In this document: positions 16,261 to 25,793 of the stretch, piece by piece
How positions within the stretch are numbered: position 1 is the first letter of the stretch
Layout: every line of letters begins with the position of its first letter
Origin: Eubacteriales bacterium
GTDB taxonomy: Bacteria > Bacillota > Clostridia > Peptostreptococcales > Anaerovoracaceae
NCBI GenBank assembly: GCA_028704515.1
Contig: JAQWFH010000021.1
Location: forward strand, 1-33,247
Length of the DNA stretch: 33,247 nt
Reading direction: 5' to 3'
Program-made: the position numbers and the translations under genes
Notes under the pieces: model-generated
What the model saw: the letters and a program-made list of their open reading frames with translations, nothing else
What the model was told of the DNA's origin: nothing
Database searches by the model: none

Positions 16261-19002
16261 CTACTTACCGCAACAATTCTTATATTTTTTACCGGATCCA
16301 CAAGGGCAAGAATCGTTTCTTCCTACCTTCGCGTCTTTTCTAACGTAAGTTTCCGGCTTTTTTTCTCTTTCGGGAACATTAGTCTTCGCAGGCACTTCGC
16401 TAGGATCTTCTTCTACGTCGTCAGAGAAGCTATCCTTTCTGTTCACACCACCGGCTATCACCTGTTTTCTTTCCGATTTCGTCTCTATAGTGACGTTATA
16501 GCAGAATTTAACAGTATTCTCCTTTATATCCCTTATCATCAGCTCGAACATATCAAAGCCTTCATTTGCATAAGCTGCAGCCGGATCCTGTTGACCCAGA
16601 GCACGAAGACCTATACCACTCTTAAGTTGATCCATTGCATCTATATGCTCCATCCAATGATTGTCAACAACTCTGAGGAGTATCATGCGCTCAAGCTCAC
16701 GCATTCTATCCGCTCCTATGGCCTCCTCTTTTTCCTCGTATAGCTTATCAAAACCTTCTTCCACTTGCTCTTTTAATGTATTCCCCGTAAGCTTCAAGAA
16801 TTCTTGTTCTGTATGCGTTGGAATTTCAAAACCAGGGCAAATTCTCTTTAGTGCCGTCCATATCCTCTCCATTTCCCAATCCTCAGGGAAGCGTGAGAGT
16901 ACCGTTACGGAATCAACGGCCTCTTCAACGAGGTCGTTTTTCATATTCATTATATACTCGCGCAAATCTTGACCAAAGAGAACCTTTCTGCGTTCATCAT
17001 ATATTATTTCTCTCTGCTTATTCATTACATTGTCATACTGCAGTACATATTTTCTGATTGAGAAGTTCCTGCCCTCGACCTTTTTCTGTGCATTCTCAAT
17101 CGATCTTGTGAGCATTCCCGCTTCAAGCGCTTCATTTTCGGCAACTCCCATTTTGGACACCATGTTCTGAAGTCTCTCTCCGCCGAATAATCGCATAAGC
17201 TCGTCTTCAAGTGAAATAAAGAATTGCGTTTGTCCAGGGTCTCCCTGTCTTCCTGAACGTCCTCTGAGCTGATTGTCTATACGACGGGATTCGTGTCTTT
17301 CCGTACCAATTATAAACAAGCCTCCGATTTCAACAACCTTTCGCTGTTCCTCTGCACGTTCCGCTTTGAATCTTTCGTGTAGTTCCTTAAATGCCTTACG
17401 CGCCTCCAAAAGATCGTTATCATCAGACTGAACAAAGCTATTTGCAAATGAGATAGCCTCCTCCGAATATCCGAGCTTTCTCATTTCGCGGTTTGCTTCA
17501 AATTCCGGGTTGCCGCCCAGAATTATGTCTGTACCTCTTCCTGCCATATTCGTCGCTATCGTAACCATATCTATACGGCCGGCTTCTGCTACTATCTCAG
17601 CCTCGGATTCATGATGCTTAGCATTGAGAACGTTATGCTTAACGCCTCTTTTCTTAAGCATTTCTGAAATCTTCTCCGAATTTTCTATTGATATAGTTCC
17701 CACGAGTATCGGTTGCCCGGTCTCGTGTACGATTTTAATTTTATCTGCAATAGCTAAAAACTTTCCGTTTTCTGTTGCGTAGATGCTATCTTCGAGGTCT
17801 TTTCTCTTAATAGGCTTGTTCGTAGGAATAACGAATACCTGCATATTGTATATGTCCATGAACTCGCTTTCTTCTGTCTTGGCTGTTCCTGTCATACCCG
17901 CAAGCTTCTTATACATTCTGAAGTAGTTTTGCAGCGTGACAGTAGCAAGGGTCTTGGATTCGGAGCGAACCGACAATCCTTCCTTTGCTTCAATCGCCTG
18001 ATGAAGTCCGTTTGAATATCTCCTTCCGAACATAAGGCGTCCTGTGAATTCATCTACTATGACGATTTCTTCATCTTTAACTATATAATCTACGTCCCTT
18101 TTCATCATATTACGAGCCTTGAGAGCCTGAAGGACGTTGTGGTTAATTTCCATATTCTCAGGATCCGAAAAGTTCTCAACACCAAAAAACTTTTCGCATT
18201 TTGTAACTCCGGATTCTGTTAAAGCGATGGTCTTGTCTTTCTCCTCCATCGTGTAATCTTCTTCTTTTCTCAATGTCTGAACGAATTTGTCCGCCGTTCC
18301 GTAAAGGTCAGTCGATTTATCCCCCTGCCCAGATATAATTAGCGGTGTTCTCGCCTCATCTATAAGTATTGAGTCAACCTCATCGACAATGGCAAAGTTC
18401 AGTTCCCTCTGTGTGAGTTCTTCCTTATATGCCACCATATTATCGCGAAGATAGTCAAACCCGAATTCATTGTTAGTTCCGTATGTTATATCTGACTTAT
18501 ATGCCTGTATCCTCTCTTCATGTGTGATTCCATGAACAACGCAACCGACTGTAAGACCTAGGAATGAATATAGCTTCCCCATCCATGTGCAGTCACGCTT
18601 TGCAAGGTAATCATTGACCGTTACTACATGCACGCCTTCTCCGGATAAAGCATTGAGGTATACCGCAAGAGTTGCCACAAGCGTCTTTCCTTCACCTGTC
18701 TTCATTTCAGCTATGTTTCCTTGATGCAATACGACGCCGCCTATAAGTTGAACTCTGAAATGCTTCATTCCGAGACTTCTTACCGAGCCCTCTCTCGCAA
18801 CGGCAAACGCTTCGGGAAGTATGTCATCAAGAGTTTCCCCTTTTGCCAATCTGTCTTTGAACTCCGGTGTCTTTGCCTTCAGCGCATCGTCAGATAGCGC
18901 CTGCATACGTTCGTCGAATGCTTCTATCTTATCTACAATTTTCTCTATTTTCTTGATTTCTTTGGCATTCAGGTCGCCAAAAATTTTCTCCATTAAACCC
19001 AT
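16261..19002 (-). CDS. secA: Preprotein translocase ATPase SecA
   Basis: The motor that drives unfolded proteins through the SecYEG channel. It has 913 residues, with Walker A TGEGKT at 102-107, Walker B in [17 protein letters not shown] near 207, [13 protein letters not shown], and the helicase motif [18 protein letters not shown]. The C-terminus ends in the zinc-binding SEC-C motif ([19 protein letters not shown]), which contacts SecB or lipids. I choose ATG 19002 because GAAAGGAG lies 11 nt upstream and [18 protein letters not shown] matches other SecA starts; an open frame extends nine codons further. It lies 35 bp behind the CBS-domain protein and 39 bp ahead of prfB, the common secA-prfB order of Firmicutes. 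Confidence 0.97.
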   Translation of the reverse strand: MGLMEKIFGDLNAKEIKKIEKIVDKIEAFDERMQALSDDALKAKTPEFKDRLAKGETLDDILPEAFAVAREGSVRSLGMKHFRVQLIGGVVLHQGNIAEMKTGEGKTLVATLAVYLNALSGEGVHVVTVNDYLAKRDCTWMGKLYSFLGLTVGCVVHGITHEERIQAYKSDITYGTNNEFGFDYLRDNMVAYKEELTQRELNFAIVDEVDSILIDEARTPLIISGQGDKSTDLYGTADKFVQTLRKEEDYTMEEKDKTIALTESGVTKCEKFFGVENFSDPENMEINHNVLQALKARNMMKRDVDYIVKDEEIVIVDEFTGRLMFGRRYSNGLHQAIEAKEGLSVRSESKTLATVTLQNYFRMYKKLAGMTGTAKTEESEFMDIYNMQVFVIPTNKPIKRKDLEDSIYATENGKFLAIADKIKIVHETGQPILVGTISIENSEKISEMLKKRGVKHNVLNAKHHESEAEIVAEAGRIDMVTIATNMAGRGTDIILGGNPEFEANREMRKLGYSEEAISFANSFVQSDDNDLLEARKAFKELHERFKAERAEEQRKVVEIGGLFIIGTERHESRRIDNQLRGRSGRQGDPGQTQFFISLEDELMRLFGGERLQNMVSKMGVAENEALEAGMLTRSIENAQKKVEGRNFSIRKYVLQYDNVMNKQREIIYDERRKVLFGQDLREYIMNMKNDLVEEAVDSVTVLSRFPEDWEMERIWTALKRICPGFEIPTHTEQEFLKLTGNTLKEQVEEGFDKLYEEKEEAIGADRMRELERMILLRVVDNHWMEHIDAMDQLKSGIGLRALGQQDPAAAYANEGFDMFELMIRDIKENTVKFCYNVTIETKSERKQVIAGGVNRKDSFSDDVEEDPSEVPAKTNVPEREKKPETYVRKDAKVGRNDSCPCGSGKKYKNCCGK

Positions 19003-19037
19003 ATGAGTTTTTTCTCCTTTCAAATCCAATACCTTAT

Positions 19038-20312
19038 TTATTCTTCCTCATGAAGCTTTTCCACTTTTAAATTAATTTCTTTTGCTCTTCTCTCATCGGC
19101 CATGGTAACCCGAACCTTAAAAAGCTTATCCCCAATAACTCTTTCAAACACGTCTCCGGGTTTCGGCAATCTATCGAGTTCCACAACCACCCAGCCGTTT
19201 ACGGTCGTGACGTCTATTTCATCAATTTCATCTTCGACATCAAAAAAGTCAAGAACTTTTTCAAGGTTTGCCGACCCCAGTATTCTGTAGCTATCGTCTC
19301 TCAGCTTCAGAATATCCTGCGACGTCACCGCATCGTGCTCATCGAATATCTCCCCGACAAGTTCTTCGATGATATCCTCCATGGTAACAATACCCTCCGT
19401 ACCGCCGTATTCGTCAATAACTATAGCGATATGAGTTTTTATACTCTGCATCTTTTTTAGCAGCACTGCAATTTTTATCGAACCGGCCACAAAAACTACG
19501 GGCTTTATGAAATCCGAAAGCGGCCTGCCTGAGCCTCTTATGTAATTATGGAAGTCCTTTTGGCTGAGAATCCCCAGGATATTATCTATTTCATCCTCGT
19601 ACACGGGAATTCTGGAAAATCCGGTCTTGCGGAAAAGCTCCGCAAGCTCAGCCTCTTCTGTATCCCTATCTATCGCAACCAAATCTGTTCTCGGAGTCAA
19701 CACATCCGATGCCTGCAATTCATTAAACTCTATGGCATTCTGTATCAACTCTGATTGCTCATTGCCGATGCTGCCCTCGGTTTCAGCTTCCTCAACTATA
19801 TTTATGAGTTCTTCTTCTATTTCTATTCCGGAATCTGTGAGTTTAAAGATACGTGAAATCAACTTTTCCCATAGGTCCGTAAACCACGTTAAGGGTTTGA
19901 AAAGAATTATAAATGTATTCAGAATCGGCGCAAAGAATATCGTTGCCTTTTCGGCCCATTCGGCCGCAATGGTTTTTGGTGGTATTTCGGTGAAAAGTAA
20001 GAAGATAAGCACGATTGCCACGATTGCTACAGCAACACCCCGGCCTTCAAGGAGGCTTGTAAACAGCGCCGTGGCAAGTGATGCCACAGTAACTTTAATA
20101 ATAATATTGAGTATTATAACGGTCATCTGCAGCCTTTCGTAGTCTTCAAAAAGTTTAAGAACATTTTGTGCACTGCTCTCATCCGAGGCCGCCATATTTT
20201 TTATTTTTGTTCTGCTGAGTGAAAAAAACGCCACCTCCGCCGCATTCAGACACGCTAAAACTACAAGAAGCACAACGATTATCGCAATAAACGTAATACT
20301 GTGACTGTCCAT
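19038..20312 (-). CDS. HlyC/CorC-family membrane protein (CNNM, CBS pair, CorC domains)
   Basis: An inner-membrane protein of 424 residues, probably a Mg2+/Co2+ efflux or related cation transporter, though often annotated as hemolysin. Residues 1-150 are the CNNM transmembrane domain (first helix [16 protein letters not shown], then [15 protein letters not shown]). The paired CBS domains follow ([14 protein letters not shown] near 205 and the [24 protein letters not shown] segment near 300). The CorC/HlyC domain covers about 340-420 ([19 protein letters not shown]). The ATG has GAGAGG upstream. It is the first gene of the train that continues with secA, and it has a candidate promoter just before it. 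Confidence 0.9.
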   Translation of the reverse strand: MDSHSITFIAIIVVLLVVLACLNAAEVAFFSLSRTKIKNMAASDESSAQNVLKLFEDYERLQMTVIILNIIIKVTVASLATALFTSLLEGRGVAVAIVAIVLIFLLFTEIPPKTIAAEWAEKATIFFAPILNTFIILFKPLTWFTDLWEKLISRIFKLTDSGIEIEEELINIVEEAETEGSIGNEQSELIQNAIEFNELQASDVLTPRTDLVAIDRDTEEAELAELFRKTGFSRIPVYEDEIDNILGILSQKDFHNYIRGSGRPLSDFIKPVVFVAGSIKIAVLLKKMQSIKTHIAIVIDEYGGTEGIVTMEDIIEELVGEIFDEHDAVTSQDILKLRDDSYRILGSANLEKVLDFFDVEDEIDEIDVTTVNGWVVVELDRLPKPGDVFERVIGDKLFKVRVTMADERRAKEINLKVEKLHEEE

Positions 20313-20361
20313 ATAAAAATCCTCTCTTGAAATCTTTGCTTATGTTTTTAATCAATATAAT

Positions 20362-20390
20362 AGTATACCCTATTTTTTATAAAATGAAAA
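20362..20390 (-). promoter_or_regulatory. Candidate promoter of the CNNM-secA gene train
   Basis: On the minus strand TTTTCA (20390-20385), a 17-base spacer and TATACT (20367-20362). The -10 is strong and the -35 weak; the -35 overlaps the T-run of the upstream terminator. Confidence 0.45.
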
Positions 20391-20405
20391 GAGGGTTTCC
20401 CCTCT
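20383..20405 (-). terminator. Intrinsic terminator after aspartate kinase
   Basis: On the minus strand AGAGGG-GAAA-CCCTCT, then TTTTCATTTT. The hairpin begins directly after the TAG stop codon of the kinase gene. Confidence 0.7.
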
Positions 20406-21248
20406 CTACACAAGTTCTTCATATTCTCCGTTTGATATTAATGTCCCCTCTTCATTTGGTCTAAATGAGTTTTTTACCCTGATGGGTATCCTTGATTCCT
20501 CAGCCGGGTTCAATGCTTCGGGATGGAGCACCGTCATGCCCGCCTCCGCAAGATTTCTCATATCGGAATATGCTATATACCTATACCTTCTCGGATTTTC
20601 ATGCAACCTGGGATCTTTCTCATAAACTCCGGAAACATCCGTCCAGTTCTCATACAAATCCGCATTAAGTGCGGCGGCGACGAGCGAGCCTGTTATGTCC
20701 GAGCCTCCCCTTGAAAACGTACGTATTTCTCCGAGATGATTGCTCCCGTAAAATCCCGGAATGACGGCTCGCTCGCATCCTGATAATGCCTCCCTAATAA
20801 GCTCTTTTGTTTTGGCATTATCAGGGGCACCGTCCGCCCCAAAGCGGACGATGGTCGCCGCATCGATAAAAGTACGCTTCAGCAATGCCGCCATTATAAA
20901 AGCATTCAAATATTCCCCGCGGCTTGCCAAATAAGCCTCCGTAGGATTCAAGTCATATTCCTTATATATTTTATCCATCTCACCGGCAAGAATCTGTTGC
21001 ATTCCAAATGCATCCAGTTCCGCCGCTATCCCGCGAAATCTCTCCGCTGCTCGTTGAAATGCATCTTTATCATTTTTCGACGCGAGGAGTAAATCAGTCA
21101 CCTTTTCGTCATCCTTATATCTTCTCCCCGGAGCCGATACAACAACAAATCTCCTGCTTTCATCCGCCTCTATTATATTTTTTACTCTAAGAAAGCCCGC
21201 CCCTGATGCAAGGGACGAGCCTCCGAATTTCACTACTTTTATCTTCAT
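20406..21248 (-). CDS. Short aspartate kinase, catalytic domain only
   Basis: Phosphorylates L-aspartate to aspartyl-4-phosphate, the entry to lysine, threonine and methionine synthesis. The 280 residues cover a whole amino acid kinase domain: VVKFGGSS at the N-terminus, LASRGEYLNAFIMAALL, the FSRGGSDITGSLVAAAL nucleotide/substrate loop, WTDVSGVYEKDPR, and the closing GMTVLHPEAL and RIPIRVKNSF. It stops at EGTLIS plus eight residues. The usual enzyme continues with two ACT domains to 400-450 residues; here a terminator follows the stop at once and no ACT sequence is present in any frame of the 90-bp gap. The enzyme may be insensitive to lysine/threonine feedback. It lies 82 bp behind metK. 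Confidence 0.9.
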   Translation of the reverse strand: MKIKVVKFGGSSLASGAGFLRVKNIIEADESRRFVVVSAPGRRYKDDEKVTDLLLASKNDKDAFQRAAERFRGIAAELDAFGMQQILAGEMDKIYKEYDLNPTEAYLASRGEYLNAFIMAALLKRTFIDAATIVRFGADGAPDNAKTKELIREALSGCERAVIPGFYGSNHLGEIRTFSRGGSDITGSLVAAALNADLYENWTDVSGVYEKDPRLHENPRRYRYIAYSDMRNLAEAGMTVLHPEALNPAEESRIPIRVKNSFRPNEEGTLISNGEYEELV

Positions 21249-21250
21249 GG

Positions 21251-21303
21251 TCGCTATACAACCTTTCTCAACATGAAATGTCCCTATAGATTATATATAG
21301 CGA
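21251..21303. promoter_or_regulatory. Inverted repeat and -10 element before aspartate kinase
   Basis: TCGCTATA (21251-21258) and TATAGCGA (21296-21303) are exact complements 37 bp apart. A consensus minus-strand TATAAT (21295-21290) abuts one arm, and the other arm is just before the ATG. No good -35 was found. An operator is possible. Confidence 0.3.
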
Positions 21304-21330
21304 TTTTCAGTAAAAATGTTACGAATAGAA

Positions 21331-22515
21331 TTAAATGCCTGCTTCCTTTTTCAAAATTTGCACTTTATCCGTTCTTTCCCATGGCAAATCGATATCAGTT
21401 CTGCCAAAGTGCCCGTAAGCTGCAACCTTCTTGTATATAGGCTTCAGGAGGTCAAGATTACGTATGATTGCTGCAGGACGCAAATCAAAAACCTTGTTTA
21501 TAATCTCGTCAAGCTTCTCCTCCGGAATTTTTCCGGTGCCGAATGTATCGGCCATTACGGATACAGGCTTAGCCACTCCGATTGCATAGGCAACCTGAAC
21601 CTCGCATTTATCCGCAAGCCCGGCCGCGACGATATTCTTCGCAACATAGCGCGCCGCATATGCCCCGGATCTATCTACCTTTGTTGGGTCCTTTCCTGAG
21701 AAGGCTCCGCCTCCATGTCTTGAATATCCTCCGTATGTGTCAACGATAATTTTTCTTCCTGTCAGACCGGAATCCCCGCACGGACCTCCCACAACAAAGC
21801 GTCCAGTAGGATTTACGAAAAACTTTGTATCAGCGTCCAAAAGCTCAGGCGCAATTACAGCCTTTATTACATTATTTATAATATCTGCCTTTATTGTCTC
21901 ATGATCAACATCAGGAGCGTGCTGCGCGGATACAACAACAGTATCTATTCTTTTGACTTTGTCATCATCATATTCTACGGTCACAAGAGTCTTGCCATCA
22001 GGCCTCAAATACGGAAGCGTCCCATTCTTCCTGACTGCTGTGAGCTGCCTTGCAAGCTTATGTGCCAATGAAATAGGCATAGGCATAAGCTCAGGTGTTT
22101 CGTTACAAGCAAAGCCGAACATCATTCCTTGATCTCCCGCACCCGTACTTTCTATCTCATCTTCGAGCGTTCCTTCCTTATACTCAAGCGCAGTATCAAC
22201 TCCGAGCGCAATATCTCCCGACTGCTCATCTATGGCTGTCAGAATAGCGCAGGTTGCGCCGTCAAATCCATATTTACCTCTATCATATCCAATTTCCAAT
22301 ATGACTTCTCTTGCAATTTTCTGGATGTCGATGTAGCAATCTGTGCTTATCTCACCCATTACCATGGCATAGCCTGTGTTGACGGTAGTTTCTGCCGCAA
22401 CTCTGCCGTTTTTATCGCTTTCAAGTATCGCGTCAAGTATAGCATCTGATATCTGGTCGCAAATCTTATCCGGATGTCCTTCTGTTACTGACTCTGATGT
22501 AAATAATCTTTTCAT
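21331..22515 (-). CDS. metK: S-adenosylmethionine synthetase
   Basis: Makes S-adenosylmethionine from methionine and ATP, releasing phosphate and pyrophosphate. The 394 residues are the normal length. Signatures are [20 protein letters not shown] at the N-terminus, [19 protein letters not shown] and the P-loop-like [22 protein letters not shown], followed by IGVAKPVSV. Mg2+/K+ ligands of the family (for example Asp in GHPDK) are retained. The ATG is preceded by AAAGGGAAAAG. Transcription is controlled by a SAM-I riboswitch with terminator, so the product represses its own gene. The next gene in the same direction is aspartate kinase, which fits methionine supply. Confidence 0.98.
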   Translation of the reverse strand: MKRLFTSESVTEGHPDKICDQISDAILDAILESDKNGRVAAETTVNTGYAMVMGEISTDCYIDIQKIAREVILEIGYDRGKYGFDGATCAILTAIDEQSGDIALGVDTALEYKEGTLEDEIESTGAGDQGMMFGFACNETPELMPMPISLAHKLARQLTAVRKNGTLPYLRPDGKTLVTVEYDDDKVKRIDTVVVSAQHAPDVDHETIKADIINNVIKAVIAPELLDADTKFFVNPTGRFVVGGPCGDSGLTGRKIIVDTYGGYSRHGGGAFSGKDPTKVDRSGAYAARYVAKNIVAAGLADKCEVQVAYAIGVAKPVSVMADTFGTGKIPEEKLDEIINKVFDLRPAAIIRNLDLLKPIYKKVAAYGHFGRTDIDLPWERTDKVQILKKEAGI

Positions 22516-22550
22516 TTTTCTTTTCCCTTTCTCGGATATTTATTTTTGTA

Positions 22551-22580
22551 AATAAATAAGCCTCTTTCTAAAAAAGAGGC
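22551..22580 (-). terminator. SAM-riboswitch terminator
   Basis: On the minus strand GCCTCTTT-TTTAG-AAAGAGGC followed by TTATTTATTT. It is the expression platform between the SAM-I aptamer and metK; the T-run is interrupted by A. Confidence 0.75.
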
Positions 22581-22600
22581 GAGAATTCTGTACTATCCTT

Positions 22601-22709
22601 CCTCATCTTCCAGAATATACATTCTGTAGGATTTAGCACCGATAACAGCTTTCACTGTCCGGTTGCTGGACTTCACAGGGCCTATTCCCTCAGTCGCTCT
22701 TGATAAGGC
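22601..22709 (-). promoter_or_regulatory. SAM-I riboswitch (S-box)
   Basis: Read on the minus strand, the conserved parts appear in order: CTTATCAAGAGCGACTGAGGGA, GGCCCTGTGAAGTCCAGCAACC, and GGTGCTAAATCCTACAG. P1 forms from CCTTATC and GATGAGG. It precedes metK, the commonest target of this class. The ends are approximate. Confidence 0.95.
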
Positions 22710-22729
22710 TTATTTATTTTATTTAATAA

Positions 22730-22758
22730 CTTATACTATTTTTTTGTCATCTTGTCAA
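22730..22758 (-). promoter_or_regulatory. Promoter of metK
   Basis: On the minus strand TTGACA (22758-22753), a 17-base spacer and TATAAG (22735-22730). The predicted start near 22723 is about 14 nt before the SAM-I aptamer. Its -35 overlaps the -35 of the divergent promoter. Confidence 0.7.
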
Positions 22759-22780
22759 GCCCATATTTTTAATATATACT
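22752..22780 (+). promoter_or_regulatory. Promoter of the 402-residue unknown gene
   Basis: TTGTCA (22752-22757), a 17-base spacer and TATACT (22775-22780). It lies back to back with the metK promoter on the palindrome CTTGTCAAG. The predicted leader is about 25 nt. Confidence 0.65.
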
Positions 22781-22811
22781 TTACTAAAAATATTATTCGG
22801 AGGCATTTTAT

Positions 22812-24020
22812 TTGTTTGAAAGAAAATTTGAAATAATCAAAGGTGGTATAAATACCCCGCCCGATATCGATAATCGCCAATTTGTATCCGCATTTGTGAC
22901 AAACACACGTCTCATGGGGGTACTTGGCATGTATATTGAATGGAAGATAGAAAGCTTAGGCGTACAATCTTCTATGCACCAGTTTTTCTACCTCGATGCC
23001 GAGGAATATGGTTTCGAAACATATACAGAGGTGATAAATGCCGATGTGGCCGAGCTCCGAAAAGTCGAGCGCAGCATGATGGGCGGTCTTGGCGGTAAGA
23101 GGGTTGATATAAACGAGAACGAAGCACGTCTCATCGTTCAACACTATATATCCTTCAACGAAAAAAGGGGATTGGCCTTGCCTGCAAGCTATTCAATGTA
23201 CAGCTTCCTCGACGAGCCACAATTGGAACTTTCCAAAGAAGAGAAGAATGCTTTATTCGGAAAATTATGCGTTGAGCTTAACGGGCCGTTTGAGGCTATA
23301 AATTATTTTCTCATGCGTGCGTTCGCAAAGGATGAACCTGCAATCGAATTTCTCGCATCTGAAGCATTTTCGGGGAACTTGTCTGAGTACACCGGATTAG
23401 CTGCTTCGCTTTGTAAAAATACAATCGATGTGTCCATATCTGACGATGAAGAACCCCTGTATATATGTGAATCGCTTCTTGACGACGAAGTATCCAAGCA
23501 ATATATGATGGTGATTTCCGAAATCAAGGTGGACTGTGATTTTAAAATCAAATCCTTTGATATTAGCAGCACGTTCCTTATTTCCCCGATCGAAGCCGCT
23601 ATGCAGATGCTGCGTTCCGAGTTCATAACAATTTACAAGATTTTCTTTGATATCTCGTATTTCGAAGAAAGATGCGAGCGGCTGCTCGAAACATCTGTTC
23701 CCACTTCATATGAGAACGGAACATTATATATGATTTTCAATAAAGACAATCTCCACGTAAGAAACCAGGTCTTTAATCTTAACGATGACATTACAGGCCT
23801 CTTGTATCTGCCCGAGGGTAGCGACCGAATGATAGCCTGTTCACCCACCCTGGGAGGCATACAAAAAATTGAAAACAGGCTTAAGAGCTCTCCCTTGGGG
23901 ATTTCTGTGTTCCCTGTGAGCAAGTATGAGTTCAAGGAGCCTGTTTTCTATGATTTTATCAATAGCGAATTTGACGACTTTGAAGCTTTTATTGCTGAAA
24001 CCCGCGAGTTCGACAGATAA
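22812..24020 (+). CDS. Conserved-looking protein of unknown function
   Basis: I do not recognise this 402-residue protein. It starts at TTG 22812, which has GGAGG 8 nt upstream; the next residues are FERKFEIIKGG. There is no signal peptide, no clear transmembrane helix and no cysteine cluster, so it should be cytoplasmic. It is acidic. The N-terminal third has an orderly block (FVTNTRLMGVLGMYIEW, HQFFYLDAEEYGFETY, MMGGLGGKRVDINENEARL) that looks conserved. The C-terminal half alternates short hydrophobic strands with charged turns, suggesting an alpha/beta fold. It is transcribed divergently from metK through a shared -35 region. It ends 6 bp from the convergent AraC-type gene. Length, codon use and a clean start support a real gene. 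Confidence 0.85.
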   Translation: MFERKFEIIKGGINTPPDIDNRQFVSAFVTNTRLMGVLGMYIEWKIESLGVQSSMHQFFYLDAEEYGFETYTEVINADVAELRKVERSMMGGLGGKRVDINENEARLIVQHYISFNEKRGLALPASYSMYSFLDEPQLELSKEEKNALFGKLCVELNGPFEAINYFLMRAFAKDEPAIEFLASEAFSGNLSEYTGLAASLCKNTIDVSISDDEEPLYICESLLDDEVSKQYMMVISEIKVDCDFKIKSFDISSTFLISPIEAAMQMLRSEFITIYKIFFDISYFEERCERLLETSVPTSYENGTLYMIFNKDNLHVRNQVFNLNDDITGLLYLPEGSDRMIACSPTLGGIQKIENRLKSSPLGISVFPVSKYEFKEPVFYDFINSEFDDFEAFIAETREFDR

Positions 24021-24026
24021 AGGCTC

Positions 24027-25571
24027 TTATTCTACCCTGTCTATCAGTATAAGCTCTCCGCTTACACCTTTTAGTGTGGAGCGCAAGCTCAAATTACCCA
24101 TTGTAGTCACATTGTCAAACCTTGTATCGGGAAGAGTGCTCCAGTTGCTTACAATTGCTTGCCTTTTCCCGGTACTTATATTTTTTGAGCTTTGATTTAT
24201 CGCTTCTTCATACGCACATCTTATATTTTCCTGCGAAAGCTTGTACCTACTAATCCTAAAATTACCGTGAAGTTCTGTAATCCTTATGAGGAATTCCGCA
24301 CCTTCATTATAGGTATCTATACGCTCCAGCATCTTTTCTTTTGACTGTGCGGCCAAAAAGTCCGAACACATTGTGTCGTTAAGGTTATATACCAAAACGC
24401 TCATGCATTTTTCACATTCTCCCGTTTCCGTATCGGCGGTAACAATAAAATTGACACCTCTTTCGCGCACGTGCTCACGCAAACTTTTCAACAGCTTGTA
24501 CGGTCTTGCGAGAGGCCTTGTCACATCTCCCCTATCCATAAGCCTGCCCGCAAAGTAAGGCTTGCCCTCTGGCGAAAATTCCTTTGATAAATCGACCTCG
24601 ACAATAACCGGAAGTAATTTTCTTATATTTAAATACTCCCTATACAATTCGATATGTTGCTTTTTTAATGCCTCTTCTATATCGTCGGAATCGCTTTTTA
24701 CATATCTTGCTTCCTGTACATCAGGCTTCCCTGCCTCTCCGTATTTTTTCCTGTACTCGGCAGGTGTCACACCATATCGGTCTTCAAAGTGCTTTATATA
24801 GTATCTCACTGCGGAAAATCCGGTCTCCGCCGCCACCACGCTTATTTTCCTGTCCGTATTTTGAAGCAATGCCTTTGATTCTTCTACCCTTATATAATTC
24901 AACAACTCCTGGAACGAAAGCCCCGCCGCATCCTTTATAACATGAGAGAGGTAGTAAATACTCAGATTTTCGGCTTCTGCAATGCTGTTAAGTGTCAGCT
25001 TACTGTTATAACGCTCGCACATTAGCGACATTATTTTGCAAAGCCTTGCCGCAAGTATTCGATCGCTCTTGGAGGAAACACCTAGCAGCTTACCATCACC
25101 TATAATTTCGTATCTAAAATCCGAAAGAAGCACGGAAATAAGGTTATGAGTCGTTTCTATAACTTTTTCCTCATATCCGTATCCCTTTTGAATTATTTCA
25201 AGCATTATCTTGCCTATAAGCCTTTTAGCTATATCCACCTCTTTAGGTAAATCCTTTTCCGGATCCATCATAAAAAAGCTGCCCTTAAGGTCCTTGTAAT
25301 ACTCGTTGAAATATGAAGAAGATATGTGCAATATCATCAGCATATTATTCTTGCTGTCAGCTTTTAAATAATGGAGCTCATTTGAATTTATTATAAATGC
25401 ATCGCTCGCCCTAAGATGATATGTGTATGCCCCGCAGCGAAGCTCAACCTTACCTTCTAAAACATAAAGAATTTCTAAATCCTCGTGGAAGTGAAATGGG
25501 TACGATTCCATTTCCGCCACCAATACTTTTACGGGCAGCTCATCCTTGTAAACATTTCTCTCTCTTATCAT
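24027..25571 (-). CDS. AraC-family regulator with an extra C-terminal domain
   Basis: A 514-residue transcription factor. The N-terminal cupin domain (about 15-100) has the sugar-binding-type start SYPFHFHEDLEILYVLEGKVEL. The AraC double helix-turn-helix is near 185-285 (LTLNSIAEAENLSIYYLSHVIK, then ISVVAAETGFSAVRYYIKHFEDRYGVTPAEYRKK). The last 220 residues are unusual. Their end (FLIRITELHGNFRISRYKLSQEN... to GELILIDRVE) resembles the beta-sandwich that follows the barrel in clostridial AraC proteins fused to GH39 glycosidases. The barrel itself, with its catalytic glutamates, looks mostly missing. The ATG has AAGGAG 5 nt upstream. A carbohydrate-responsive regulator is the best guess; no sugar genes lie nearby. 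Confidence 0.85.
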   Translation of the reverse strand: MIRERNVYKDELPVKVLVAEMESYPFHFHEDLEILYVLEGKVELRCGAYTYHLRASDAFIINSNELHYLKADSKNNMLMILHISSSYFNEYYKDLKGSFFMMDPEKDLPKEVDIAKRLIGKIMLEIIQKGYGYEEKVIETTHNLISVLLSDFRYEIIGDGKLLGVSSKSDRILAARLCKIMSLMCERYNSKLTLNSIAEAENLSIYYLSHVIKDAAGLSFQELLNYIRVEESKALLQNTDRKISVVAAETGFSAVRYYIKHFEDRYGVTPAEYRKKYGEAGKPDVQEARYVKSDSDDIEEALKKQHIELYREYLNIRKLLPVIVEVDLSKEFSPEGKPYFAGRLMDRGDVTRPLARPYKLLKSLREHVRERGVNFIVTADTETGECEKCMSVLVYNLNDTMCSDFLAAQSKEKMLERIDTYNEGAEFLIRITELHGNFRISRYKLSQENIRCAYEEAINQSSKNISTGKRQAIVSNWSTLPDTRFDNVTTMGNLSLRSTLKGVSGELILIDRVE

Positions 25572-25661
25572 TTTTTCTCCTTATTATGTAAACCTTTGTT
25601 CTGTTCTTTGCAAACATTTTTCAACATTGATAAAATCGCTAGTTTTTAGGCTTTATACAGC

Positions 25662-25793
25662 TTTTCCACATGTCTTGACGGATTGTATACGATTTTATCC
25701 TCAAACGCCTGTGGAAAACTATATTTCACTTTATCGTTGAAATCTCAAGGGTTTTACTGTTTATGTAATTAATTGTAAACTAAGTTATCCACA
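25662..25793. other. Three DnaA-box-like sites in a gene-free stretch
   Basis: The 256-bp gap between the amidase and the AraC-type gene is AT-rich and holds no open frame that I can support. It contains a perfect DnaA box TTATCCACA (25785-25793, plus strand) and two one-mismatch variants, TTTTCCACA (25662-25670, plus) and its reverse complement TGTGGAAAA (25710-25718). The two plus-strand sites share the longer pattern CCACATGT. There is no dnaA or dnaN in the window. Confidence 0.45.

Noticed and set aside
25585-25613. TTGCAA-17-TACATA as promoter of the AraC-type gene
   Set aside because: The predicted start would fall inside the ribosome binding site, leaving almost no leader, so it is probably chance.
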